Shown piece after piece: positions 8,369 to 17,109 of a stretch of 64,000 bases of DNA. The stretch is from positions 1 to 64,000 of the forward strand of contig NZ_LMMO01000005.1 of the NCBI RefSeq assembly GCF_001422285.1, written 5' to 3'. Below the pieces are notes generated by a model. It made no database searches. It was not told the origin of the DNA and saw only the letters and a list, made by a program, of their open reading frames with translations. This DNA is from Frigoribacterium sp. Leaf263. Lineage in GTDB: Bacteria > Actinomycetota > Actinomycetes > Actinomycetales > Microbacteriaceae. The translations under genes and the position numbers were made by a program. Numbering within the stretch: the stretch's first letter is position 1; every line of letters starts with the position of its first letter.

Positions 8369-9370
8369 ATGTCTTCTGCTGTGGGGGAGAAGAGACCCGC
8401 CTCACGGAGATGGCCCTTCGTCGCGATCTGGGGAGGCGCGGCCCTCTTCGTCGTCGTCGCCTTCGTCGTGACCGTCGCCGCGCTGAACGCGACCGTCTAC
8501 AGCGCCGGCGGCTTCGCCCGCGGCTACATGGACGCCGTCGACCGGGGCGATGTGTCGAGCGCCCTCACCCTGGCCGGGGTCGAGGTCACCGACGACCTCG
8601 ACGACAGCCTGCTCGAGGTCCCGTCGCTCGGCGGCCTCGACGACGTGCGCGAGGTGTCCGAGCTGCCGCTCGGCGACGGCACCCGCACCGTGACGCTCGC
8701 GTACACGCTCGACGGGGTGGCCGGCGAGTCGCAGTTCGTGGTGCGCGAGGCGGGCACGAGGTTCCTCGTCTTCCGGCAGTGGAGCTTCGCTCAGAAGCCC
8801 ACGGCGACCATCGACGTGACTCCGCGCAACGACGCCCGCTTCGAGGTCGACGGCCGCGAGATCACGACCACGGGCGGCGACGTGGCGACGAGGTTCACGG
8901 TCCTCGCTCCGTCGCGCTTCGAGCTCTCGCACGACAGCACCTACCTGCACGCCGACCCGGTCGAGGTGAGCGCCCTCGGCGTCGCGTCGACGACGGCGGC
9001 GGCCGTCGACATCCGGCCCCGCGCCTCCTTCGCGGCCGTCCTGCAGCGGCAGCTCGACCGGCAGCTCGACGAGTCGTGCGTCACGCAGAAGGTGCTGCTG
9101 CCGGCCGGCTGCCCGTTCGGTCGTCCGGTCGACGACCGCATCGTCGACGAGCCCGTCTGGTCGATCGTCGACCACCCGGCCGTGACGGTCGTCCCGTCGT
9201 CGTCGACGCCGGGCCAGTGGCTCGTCGACGAGGCGCCGGGCACCGCGCATCTGGTCGTCCAGGCGCAGTCGCTGTTCGACGGCTCGGTGTACACGATCGA
9301 CGAGGACGTCCCGTTCACGGTCAGCTACGCGATGACCATCGACTCCGACGACACCCTCAGCTTCCAGTAG
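8369..9370 (+). CDS. Membrane-anchored exported protein of unknown function
   Basis: 333 residues. One N-terminal membrane helix (WPFVAIWGGAALFVVVAFVVTVAA, residues about 15-38) follows a short basic head, so the remaining 295 residues face outward. No catalytic motif is recognised. The exported part looks like two or three beta-rich domains, with one cysteine pair (CVTQKVLLPAGC). The ATG at 8369 follows a TATGCT box by 6 nt, suggesting a leaderless mRNA; a GTG two codons earlier is the alternative. It has no operon partner. Confidence 0.65.
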   Translation: MSSAVGEKRPASRRWPFVAIWGGAALFVVVAFVVTVAALNATVYSAGGFARGYMDAVDRGDVSSALTLAGVEVTDDLDDSLLEVPSLGGLDDVREVSELPLGDGTRTVTLAYTLDGVAGESQFVVREAGTRFLVFRQWSFAQKPTATIDVTPRNDARFEVDGREITTTGGDVATRFTVLAPSRFELSHDSTYLHADPVEVSALGVASTTAAAVDIRPRASFAAVLQRQLDRQLDESCVTQKVLLPAGCPFGRPVDDRIVDEPVWSIVDHPAVTVVPSSSTPGQWLVDEAPGTAHLVVQAQSLFDGSVYTIDEDVPFTVSYAMTIDSDDTLSFQ

Positions 9371-9625
9371 CGGCGGGGCCGGGCAGGAGCGCCCGCGCAC
9401 GGCCCGCCCGTCGTAGGCTCGGCGGCAGTCGTCGAGCCGTCACCCCCGTGACGCACCCCTCTTGATGCCCTGGCAGTCGACCGTGCGCGGCGCTTCCCCG
9501 GTGTCAAGAATACATAGATCCTGCGAGAATGACAGAAGTCCGTCACTCTCGGGTGGTCAGAGTGCGCACACGGGCTCCGCAGGCCGCCGGCATCGACCCC
9601 CGCGACGACTCGAGAGGAGACGTGC

Positions 9626-10360
9626 ATGTCCGTCCCCTCCGGCGAGTTCCGAGCCTGGGCCGCGTCCGTCGGCCTCCCCGCCGCCGCCCTCCCCCTCGCC
9701 CGCGCCCTCGGCGTCAGCCGCAGCACGCTGCAGGCGCAGCTGCTCCGCGGTCGGGTGCCCGAGGCGCAGATCGTCGCCGCGGCCCGGGTCGCCGGCGTCG
9801 CCCCCGTCGACGCGCTGACCGCCTTCGACCGCTACGCCGACCTCCGGGGTCCGGCGATCGAGCCGACCCCCGCCGAGGTCCTCGCGCAGGTCGAGCTCGC
9901 CGACGCCCTCGTCGTGCTGCTCGACCGGCAGGCCCCGGGTGCGCGTGCCGCTCTCTCGGGCGTCCGCGGCATGGCCGACCCGCCCCTCCCCGGCTCGGTG
10001 CGGCAGTGGATCGACGCGATCGACCCCGGGGGCCTCCGCGCCACCCTCGCCGAGCGCTGGCGCATGGCCCCCTCGAACGTCTCGGCGGCCATCAGCGCCT
10101 CGAAGCTGCGCCCGTCGCAGCTGGTCGAGATCGCCCGCATCGCCGGCACCTCGTGGACGGGCGGACTCGCCGCCGCAGGTGTCCTCACACTGGAGGAGGC
10201 AGGATGGAGGCGCGGCGCGAGATCCGACGCGCTGACGCGCCTCTCGGACGTCGACCTGAACGACCTGGTCGCCGATCGTCTCGCCGCGGCGCAACGCGAG
10301 GCGAGGCGTCTCGCGGCCGACACCGAGCAGGCGCACCGAATCCAAGACACCCTGGGGTGA
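9626..10360 (+). CDS. HTH DNA-binding protein, partner of the downstream membrane protein
   Basis: 244 residues. The segment AALPLARALGVSRSTLQAQLLRGRVPEAQIVAAARVAG (about 20-57) looks like an XRE-type helix-turn-helix. A second helix-turn-helix-like unit occurs at about 145-175 (TLAERWRMAPSNVSAAIS). The C-terminus is helical and charged. The ATG follows GAGGAGAC at good distance. The stop is 1 nt before the start of the seven-helix membrane protein, so they are co-transcribed. This is likely a regulator; its targets are unknown. Confidence 0.65.
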   Translation: MSVPSGEFRAWAASVGLPAAALPLARALGVSRSTLQAQLLRGRVPEAQIVAAARVAGVAPVDALTAFDRYADLRGPAIEPTPAEVLAQVELADALVVLLDRQAPGARAALSGVRGMADPPLPGSVRQWIDAIDPGGLRATLAERWRMAPSNVSAAISASKLRPSQLVEIARIAGTSWTGGLAAAGVLTLEEAGWRRGARSDALTRLSDVDLNDLVADRLAAAQREARRLAADTEQAHRIQDTLG

Positions 10361-10361
10361 C

Positions 10362-11060
10362 ATGACCATCGCATTCCTCGTGGTCGCCGTACTGGCGGCC
10401 CTGGCCCTCACACGCCTCCCGGGGGCGATCAGGGGGCGCAACCCGCTCGTCGTGGCGTCGGCCTTCGCGATCGCCCTGGCCTTCGCGCTGATCACGCCCG
10501 AGGTCTACCGGGCCGTCGACGGAGTCCTGCCGTTCGAGAACGCGACCGACCTGCTCGCCAAGCTGCTGCTCTTCACCGGCCTGCTGCTCGCCGGCACGCA
10601 GGTCGCCCGGGCCTACGACGCGCCCCGCACGCTGCGGTTCGTCTCGGGACCGCCCGGGGCGCTCGTCTTCGTCGGGGTGTTCGTCGTCGAGGTGGCGCTC
10701 TTCGTCGCATCCGAGCCGACGGGGCGTGCGGCCGATCTCGCCCTCGACCTGGACCAGGGGGTCGTGCGGCTCTACTCGACGGTGGCGACCGCCTACCCCG
10801 CGTACCTCTTCGCGCTGCTGCTGCCGCACGTCGTCCGGGGCGTGCGCAGCTCGCAGACGAGCGCCCGCCTCACGTCGCTGCTGCTCAGCGCCGGCGGCGT
10901 GCTCGCCATCGTCCGCTTCGCGATCGGGCTCGTCACGCTCGGCGTCCCGGCCGCCTACCCCGTCGGCCAGATCGTCAGCGGCCTCGCCGCCGTGCTCGTG
11001 GCGCTGGGGCTCGCCCTGGCGTTCTTCGCCCGCAGGCTGCGGAGCCGCGCCGCCCGCTGA
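10362..11060 (+). CDS. Seven-helix integral membrane protein (MAB_1171c-like)
   Basis: 232 residues with seven predicted helices: the N-terminal TIAFLVVAVLAALALTRLPG, then VVASAFAIALAFALITPE, LLAKLLLFTGLLLAG, LVFVGVFVVEVALFVA, AYPAYLFALLLP, LAIVRFAIGLVTLG and VLVALGLALAFFA. Layout and length resemble the actinobacterial MAB_1171c putative-transporter family, usually found beside HTH regulators, as here. The function is unknown; it may sense a signal for the upstream HTH protein or move a substrate. Confidence 0.65.
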   Translation: MTIAFLVVAVLAALALTRLPGAIRGRNPLVVASAFAIALAFALITPEVYRAVDGVLPFENATDLLAKLLLFTGLLLAGTQVARAYDAPRTLRFVSGPPGALVFVGVFVVEVALFVASEPTGRAADLALDLDQGVVRLYSTVATAYPAYLFALLLPHVVRGVRSSQTSARLTSLLLSAGGVLAIVRFAIGLVTLGVPAAYPVGQIVSGLAAVLVALGLALAFFARRLRSRAAR

Positions 11061-11068
11061 CCCGGCCG

Positions 11069-11156
11069 ACGCCTGCCGACCCGCCCCGCGCCTCCCGACC
11101 CGCTCGGCGCCTCCCGACCCGCCCCGCGCCTCCCGACCCACCCCGCGCCTCCCGCC
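11069..11156. repeat. 19-bp tandem repeats between convergent genes
   Basis: Four units of GCGCCTCCCGACCCGCCCC start at 11088, 11107, 11126 and 11145, with a degenerate unit before them. Each carries the GCGCCTCC core of the dispersed repeat. The array fills the 102-bp gap between the stops at 11060 and 11163. Confidence 0.85.
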
Positions 11157-11162
11157 TGCGAC

Positions 11163-12197
11163 CTACGCGCGCGCCAGCTCGGCCAGCTCGTCCGGGCCGG
11201 CGAACATCGCCCGGTACGAGCGCGGCGTCGTCCCCAGCACTCGTCCGAAGTGGTGCCGCAGCACCGCCGCCGACCCGAACCCGACCTCGCCGGCGATGGC
11301 GTCGAGTCCGAGGCCGGTGCTCTCGAGCAGCCGTTGCGATCGCAGGAGGCGCTGCGACGTCAGCCACGCGGCCGGCGTCGTCCCGAGCTCGGCCTTGAAG
11401 CGGCGGGCGAACGTGCGCGGCGACATGTGCGCCCGCGCGGCCAGGACCTCGACCGGCAGGTCGCGGTCGAGGTGGGCGAGCATCCAGTCGGTCAGGGGGG
11501 CGAGCGACGAGTCGGCCTCCACCGGCATCGGCCGTTCGATGAACTGGCTCTGCCCGCCGTCGCGGTGCGCGGGCACGACCATGCGTCGGGCGATCACGTT
11601 CGCCGCCGCCGCGCCGTGCATCCGCCGCACGAAGTGGAGGCACGCGTCGATGCCGGCGGCGGTGCCGGCGCTCGTGATCACGCGGCGATCCTCGACGAAG
11701 AGCACGTCGGCGTCGACGGTGGTGCCCGGGTGCTCGGCCTGCAGGCGGTCGGAGTGCAGCCAGTGCGTGGTCGACCGGCGCCCGTCGAGCAGGCCGGCCT
11801 CGGCGAGCACGAAGGCACCGCTGCAGACGCTGATCAGCCAGGCTCCGCGGGCCTCGGCGGCCACGAGCAGATCGCGGACGGCCGGCGACAGCGAGCCGTT
11901 GTCGCCGTGGTCCGCGAGCGCGGGCACGCAGATCACGTCGGCGTCGGCGGCCGCCGACAGGTCGAGGTCGACCGTGATGCCGAAGCCCTGATTGGTGCGG
12001 ATCACGCCGGGGTGCTCGGTCACGACGCGGTGGTCGAACGTCGGTCCGCCGTCGGCCGAGCGGTCGAGTCCGAAGACCTCGCAGAGCACGCCGAACTCGA
12101 ACGGGGCGACGCCGTCGGCCACGAGGGTCGCGACGACGAGCCCGGCCGCCGGCGTCGGATGCCGGGGGAGGGGCCGAGGAGGGGCGGTGGCGGTCAC
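11163..12197 (-). CDS. GlxA-type transcriptional regulator (DJ-1/PfpI domain plus AraC HTH)
   Basis: 344 residues. The N-terminal DJ-1/PfpI-like domain (about 20-200) has SVCSGAFVLAEAGLLDGRRSTTHW with the nucleophile-position cysteine. The C-terminal AraC domain (about 230-335) has VEVLAARAHMSPRTFARRFKAELGTTPAAWL and a second HTH ending in VGFGSAAVLRHHFGRVLGTTPRSYR. It is a cytoplasmic one-component regulator; the effector is unknown. The GTG at 12197 has GGAG at 6 nt. It is divergent from the HD-domain gene across 95 bp that contain a GTGGC/GCCAC inverted repeat, a candidate operator. Confidence 0.87.
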   Translation of the reverse strand: MTATAPPRPLPRHPTPAAGLVVATLVADGVAPFEFGVLCEVFGLDRSADGGPTFDHRVVTEHPGVIRTNQGFGITVDLDLSAAADADVICVPALADHGDNGSLSPAVRDLLVAAEARGAWLISVCSGAFVLAEAGLLDGRRSTTHWLHSDRLQAEHPGTTVDADVLFVEDRRVITSAGTAAGIDACLHFVRRMHGAAAANVIARRMVVPAHRDGGQSQFIERPMPVEADSSLAPLTDWMLAHLDRDLPVEVLAARAHMSPRTFARRFKAELGTTPAAWLTSQRLLRSQRLLESTGLGLDAIAGEVGFGSAAVLRHHFGRVLGTTPRSYRAMFAGPDELAELARA

Positions 12198-12240
12198 GAG
12201 GGCTCCAGACGACGCGGGGTTGGCAGCTTCTCGAGCAACC

Positions 12241-12256
12241 GTGGCCAGACTGCCAC
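12241..12256. promoter_or_regulatory. Inverted repeat in the GlxA-regulator/HD-gene divergent gap
   Basis: GTGGC (12241-12245) and GCCAC (12252-12256) flank 6 nt, and TGCCACTGGTGGCG overlaps the right half. It is a possible operator for the adjacent AraC-type regulator. The arms are short, so this is tentative. Confidence 0.35.
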
Positions 12257-12292
12257 TGGTGGCGCGATGCGTCCACTCGTAGATTCCCCACC

Positions 12293-12913
12293 ATGACGGA
12301 CTCCCGGGATCTCGACCGCCTGCTCACCCCTCCGACGCCCGTCGCCGCGCGGGCGCTCGCCGTCGTCTCCGCGCACGCCTCGCCGGGCCTCGCCGCTCAT
12401 AGCCTCCGGTCGTTCGCCTTCGCCGCCGCGCTGGGCGACTCCGAGGGCCTGGGCGTCGATCGCGAACTGCTCTGGGTGGCGTCGATGCTGCACGACCTGG
12501 GGCTGTCGCCGTCGTTCGACAGCCACACGGTGCCGTTCGAGCGGGCCGGTGCCGACGTCGCGCGGGTCTTCGCGGCGGGAGCGGGCTGGGACGACGAGCG
12601 GGGGAGGCGCGTCGCCGAGATCATCGAACGCCACATGTGGCCGTCCGTGGCCGCCGAGCTCGACGTCGAGGGTCATCTTCTCGAGCGGGCCACGAGTCTC
12701 GACGTGAGCGGGGCGGCCCCCGGCGACTGGGAGCGCGGCTTCGTCGCGGCGGTCGTCGAACGGCTGCCCCGCGACGGCTTCGGTGACGAGTTCGCGACGC
12801 TCGCCGCCGCGCAGGCTCATCGCAAGCCCGCGTCGGAGGCGGGTCGGTCCGTCCGCGCGGGGCTGCCCGCCCGGGCCCGGGCCAACCCCCTCGACGCGGT
12901 GCCGCGCCCCTGA
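12293..12913 (+). CDS. HD-domain protein
   Basis: 206 residues. The HD metal-binding motif shows AAHSLRSFAF and LLWVASMLHDLGLS (H and HD), followed by VAEIIERHMW, an order seen in cyanamide-hydratase-like HD proteins. A metal-dependent hydrolase activity is inferred; the substrate is unknown. The ATG lies 7 nt after a TAGATT box (12280-12285), so the mRNA is probably leaderless. The protein ends in a Pro/Arg-rich tail. A type-B dispersed repeat (12922-12935) lies 9 nt after the stop. Confidence 0.75.
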   Translation: MTDSRDLDRLLTPPTPVAARALAVVSAHASPGLAAHSLRSFAFAAALGDSEGLGVDRELLWVASMLHDLGLSPSFDSHTVPFERAGADVARVFAAGAGWDDERGRRVAEIIERHMWPSVAAELDVEGHLLERATSLDVSGAAPGDWERGFVAAVVERLPRDGFGDEFATLAAAQAHRKPASEAGRSVRAGLPARARANPLDAVPRP

Positions 12914-12921
12914 CGGCCGCA

Positions 12922-12935
12922 CCGCGCCTCCTCGG
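12922..12935 (-). repeat. Dispersed repeat, 14-bp core (GCACC subtype)
   Basis: CCGCGCCTCCTCGG preceded by GCA, between the HD gene and the transcarbamylase homologue. Confidence 0.75.
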
Positions 12936-12971
12936 CCTCTGCCGCGCTCCGGCGTCTCGTACGGTGGCAGC

Positions 12972-13790
12972 ATGCGATCTCTCATCACGCTCGACGACTG
13001 GGCCCCCTCCGACGTCGAGCAGGTCTTCGCCCTGGCCGACGCCTACCGCGACGGTCGAGGGCCCGTGACGACGGGCTGCGCCGTGATGTTCTTCCCCGCG
13101 ACGAGCCTGCGCACCCGCGTGACGTTCGAACGGGGTGCGGCGCTCATGGGGCTCCAGCCGATCGTGCTGCCGGACACGACGCTCGACAAGGCCGAGGCGC
13201 TCGGCGACGTCGCCGCCTACCTCGACGCCTGGGCCGACATCGTCGTCGTCCGCCACCCCGACCTCGCCGTCGTGCAGGGGCTCGCCGACGCCGGGACCCT
13301 CCCGATCGTCAACGCCATGACCGATCGGAACCACCCGTGCGAGGTGCTCTCCGACCTCTGGTCGCTCCGGCGGCTGCGGGGCGGGCTCGAGTCGACCCGG
13401 TTCCTGTTCGTCGGGGCGGACGGCAACATCTCACGCGCCTGGCACGAGGCGGCGCGGCTGCTGCACCTCGACCTCGTGCAGTGCTGCCCGACGGGGCTCG
13501 CGTCACCCGGCGCCCGCACGACGGACGACCTCGAGACGGCCATCCGATCCGCCGACGTCGTCCTCACCGACGGGCCGGGCGCCCACGCCGAGCAGCTCGC
13601 GCCGTACCGGATCACCGCCGCGCTGCTCGACACGGCGCCCGAGGGCGTCCGTCTGAACCCGTGCCCGCCGTTCGTCCGCGGGCGCGAGGTCGGCGCCGAC
13701 GCGATCGACCACCCGGCGTTCGTCGGCCACGGCTTCAAGGCGTCGCTCCTGCCGGTGCAGCAGGCGATCATGGCGCACTGCCTCGCGTGA
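12972..13790 (+). CDS. Aspartate/ornithine carbamoyltransferase superfamily protein
   Basis: 272 residues, shorter than typical ornithine carbamoyltransferases (about 310). The carbamoyl-phosphate loop is FPATSLRTRVTFERG (the S-x-R-T-R motif), then DRNHPCEVLSDL (the HPxQ-like motif, with E for Q). GADGNISRAWHEAA resembles the second-domain GDGNN loop. The ornithine-binding HCLP signature is replaced by NPCPPFVRGREV. It is probably a transcarbamylase with a different amino-group substrate, or a divergent paralogue; no arginine genes are adjacent. The ATG follows a TACGGT box by 6 nt (leaderless). Confidence 0.7.
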   Translation: MRSLITLDDWAPSDVEQVFALADAYRDGRGPVTTGCAVMFFPATSLRTRVTFERGAALMGLQPIVLPDTTLDKAEALGDVAAYLDAWADIVVVRHPDLAVVQGLADAGTLPIVNAMTDRNHPCEVLSDLWSLRRLRGGLESTRFLFVGADGNISRAWHEAARLLHLDLVQCCPTGLASPGARTTDDLETAIRSADVVLTDGPGAHAEQLAPYRITAALLDTAPEGVRLNPCPPFVRGREVGADAIDHPAFVGHGFKASLLPVQQAIMAHCLA

Positions 13791-13842
13791 CGGCCGTCGC
13801 AGCCCGCCCCGAGCATCCCCGGGTCGGACGGCGAGCCCGACC

Positions 13843-14817
<975 letters not shown>

Positions 14818-14855
14818 GGCGTGCGCCTCACTGTCGGGTGGTGGAGGGGCGCGGT

Positions 14856-14873
14856 CGACCCGCGCCTCCTCGG
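14856..14873 (-). repeat. Dispersed 18-bp repeat, exact copy (5' leader)
   Basis: The exact reverse complement of CCGAGGAGGCGCGGGTCG lies 38 bp upstream of the NmrA-like ATG, between it and the dehydrogenase gene. Confidence 0.9.
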
Positions 14874-14902
14874 CCATCACACCACGTCCCGCGCCCGGGG
14901 CC

Positions 14903-16111
14903 CTACGACGCGACGAGCTCGACCTTCAGCCAGCCCGGCTCGCGTCGGTCGAACGCCTCGTAGGCCTCGATGGCCGATGCGACGCCCTCGTGCTCGGTGA
15001 TGAACGCCGTCGGGTCGAACCGGCCCGAGGCGACGAGGTCGATGAGCGGCGGCGTCACCGCGTGGTGGTCGCAGTTGCCCATGCGGATGGTGAGGTTCTT
15101 CAGCATCGCCTCGCCGAACGGGAACGAGGTGACGGTCGGCGAGTAGACGCCGATGACCCCGATGCGTCCGTACTTCGCGACGACCTCGACGGCCCACCGC
15201 AGCGCCTGCGTCGGTGCGTTCCCGGGAACCCACTGGTCGCCCGTGGGGTCCGCGTCGGGGGCGACCTGCTCGACCTCGGCCGCGAACTCGGCGGCCGTCG
15301 CGTCGTCGGGGGCCGCCGGCCCGTGCGCGGCGTGCTGCGCGTCGACGCCGACGGCGTCGATCACGGCGTCGACGCCCACCCCGCCCGTCAGGCGCTTGAT
15401 GGTCTCGACGGGGTCCTCCTCGTCGAAGTCCACGATCTCGGCGTTCTGGGCGAGGGCCTGCGCGAGGCGGGTGGGCTCGCGGTCGACGACGAGCACGCGG
15501 CTCGCCCCCTGCTGGAACGCCGACGCGATGGCGAACTGGCCGACGACGCCCGCCCCGAAGACGGCGACGACGTCGCCGCGGGTGACCCCGGCGAGCTCCG
15601 CCCCGAACCAGCCCGTCGGGAAGATGTCGCTCAGCAGGATCGCCTGCTCGTCGCTGACCGTGTCGGGCAGCCGGTGCATCGTGTTCTGCGCGAACGGCAC
15701 GCGCACCTGCTCGGCCTGCAGGCCGTTCACCGGCCCGGTCGAGGCGGGCCCGCCGAAGAAGCACGTGCCGGCGTCGGGGCCGTTCGGGTTGGCGACGTCG
15801 CACTGCGCCGTCTGCCCCATCCGGCAGTACCGGCAGCTGCCGCACGAGACGGTCGAGTTGATGACGACGCGGTCGCCGGGGCTGAAGCCGCGCACGTCGT
15901 CGCCGACCTCGGTGACGACGCCGACGGCCTCGTGCCCGAGGATCGTCCCCTCGGTCATGGGCGCCATCGTGCCGCGGACGAAGTGCAGGTCGGTGCCGCA
16001 GATGGCGCTGCGGGTGATGCGGACGACCGCGTCGGTGGGGTCGATGATCGCGGGGTCGGCGACCTCGTCGAGTCGGATGTCTCCGATGCCGTGCCAGACG
16101 ACTGCTTTCAT
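14903..16111 (-). CDS. Zinc-dependent alcohol dehydrogenase (formaldehyde-dehydrogenase-like)
   Basis: 402 residues. Catalytic zinc ligands are visible in ICGTDLHFVRG and LGHEAVGVV. The structural-zinc cluster CGSCRYCRMGQTAQC has four cysteines. The NAD-binding motif is VAVFGAGVVGQFA. The closest groups are glutathione-independent formaldehyde or other medium-chain alcohol dehydrogenases. An inserted hydrophilic stretch (AQHAAHGPAAPDDATAAEF) before the last domain is typical of the formaldehyde-dehydrogenase-like branch. The ATG has AGGAAGGA at 6 nt. It is followed by the NmrA-like gene on the same strand at 85 bp. Confidence 0.87.
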   Translation of the reverse strand: MKAVVWHGIGDIRLDEVADPAIIDPTDAVVRITRSAICGTDLHFVRGTMAPMTEGTILGHEAVGVVTEVGDDVRGFSPGDRVVINSTVSCGSCRYCRMGQTAQCDVANPNGPDAGTCFFGGPASTGPVNGLQAEQVRVPFAQNTMHRLPDTVSDEQAILLSDIFPTGWFGAELAGVTRGDVVAVFGAGVVGQFAIASAFQQGASRVLVVDREPTRLAQALAQNAEIVDFDEEDPVETIKRLTGGVGVDAVIDAVGVDAQHAAHGPAAPDDATAAEFAAEVEQVAPDADPTGDQWVPGNAPTQALRWAVEVVAKYGRIGVIGVYSPTVTSFPFGEAMLKNLTIRMGNCDHHAVTPPLIDLVASGRFDPTAFITEHEGVASAIEAYEAFDRREPGWLKVELVAS

Positions 16112-16211
16112 GGTGGTCCTTCCTCTCGGGGCACTCGCGTGCCAGGCGCCACGGTAGGCGGCCCGGATCGCAGCCGACGTGTGTCGTTCCCGTGAGAACG
16201 GGGGACCGATC

Positions 16212-16229
16212 CCGAGGAGGCGCGGGTCG
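16212..16229 (+). repeat. Dispersed 18-bp repeat, exact copy (intergenic)
   Basis: CCGAGGAGGCGCGGGTCG, exact, just after the 3' end of the ZIP transporter gene (stop at 16245, minus strand). Confidence 0.9.
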
Positions 16230-16244
16230 GCCGCCTGCCCAGCC

Positions 16245-16985
16245 TCAGCCGAGCTCGTGAACCGCGTAGCTCGCGATGAAGCCGACCACCGTCACGAGTC
16301 CGGTGAGCGTCTGCGTCCTGCGGAACGCCTCGGGGATCATCGTGTCGCAGATCATCGCGAGGATCGCGCCGGCGGCGAACGCCATGACGAACGACTGCCC
16401 GCCCTCGGCGACGGAGCCGAGCAGCGCGTAGCCGCCGAGGGCCGAGAGCGCGCAGACGACGGCGATGCCCGACCAGAGGCCGAAGACGTAGCCGGCCGAG
16501 CGCCCCGACGACTTGAGGTCGGCGGTGCTCGACATGCCCTCGGGGATGTTCGAGATGACGACCGCCACGAGGATCGCCACGCTCAGCGATCCGCCGCCGG
16601 TGAGGCTCACGCCCTGCACGGCCGTCTCGGGCACGCCGTCGAGCAGCGCGCCGAGTGCGATGCCGAGCCCGGTCCCGCCGGCGGCGCCTCCTCGGCTGTG
16701 GCGCTTCCGCCGGAACCCGCCGTGCTCGAGCAGCTGGTCGAGCACGACGTAGACGACGGCGCCGGCCAGCACGCCCACGATGGTCGGCAGCAGGCCGCCG
16801 CTGCTCGTCGCCTCCGCGACGAGGTCGAACGAGAGCGCCGAGATGAGCACGCCGGCGCCGAAGGCCATGACCAGGGCGATCACCTCGCGGGGGACCTTCA
16901 CCCACCAGGCGACGGCCGCCCCGGCGACGAGCGACAGCCCCGACAGCAGGCCGGCCGCCGTCGCGAGCAGCAGAGGAGAGAGCAC
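16245..16985 (-). CDS. ZIP family metal transporter
   Basis: 246 residues with seven or eight predicted helices. ZIP signatures include ALLDGVPETAVQGVSL (metal-binding helix IV type) and VISNIPEGMSSTADLKSSG. The loop HGGFRRKRHSRGG is cytoplasmic and basic. ZIP carriers import zinc or other divalent metals into the cytoplasm. The predicted start is a GTG at 16985, 6 nt after TAGACC, so it may be leaderless. There is no Zur-like box in front, unlike znuA further along the window. Confidence 0.82.
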   Translation of the reverse strand: MLSPLLLATAAGLLSGLSLVAGAAVAWWVKVPREVIALVMAFGAGVLISALSFDLVAEATSSGGLLPTIVGVLAGAVVYVVLDQLLEHGGFRRKRHSRGGAAGGTGLGIALGALLDGVPETAVQGVSLTGGGSLSVAILVAVVISNIPEGMSSTADLKSSGRSAGYVFGLWSGIAVVCALSALGGYALLGSVAEGGQSFVMAFAAGAILAMICDTMIPEAFRRTQTLTGLVTVVGFIASYAVHELG

Positions 16986-17067
16986 GGGTCCGGTCTAGTC
17001 CCGACTCGGCCGCGTGTCCGCAGGAGGTGCGGCTCCGCACCTGCTGGACGCGCGCCTCCTCGGGGCG

Positions 17068-17091
17068 TACAATTCATGCAAACGCATGAAT
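17068..17091 (+). promoter_or_regulatory. Promoter with overlapping palindromic operator for the LLM flavoprotein
   Basis: A TACAAT -10 box (17068-17073) overlaps the inverted repeat ATTCATGC-AAAC-GCATGAAT (17072-17091, perfect 8-bp arms). A MarR- or TetR-type repressor bound here would cover the start site. The regulator is not adjacent. Confidence 0.65.
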
Positions 17092-17109
17092 AGCACGGTC
17101 AGGAGCCCC

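Noticed and set aside
11069-11156. CRISPR array
   Set aside because: The repeats are adjacent without spacers and only 19 bp; no cas genes.
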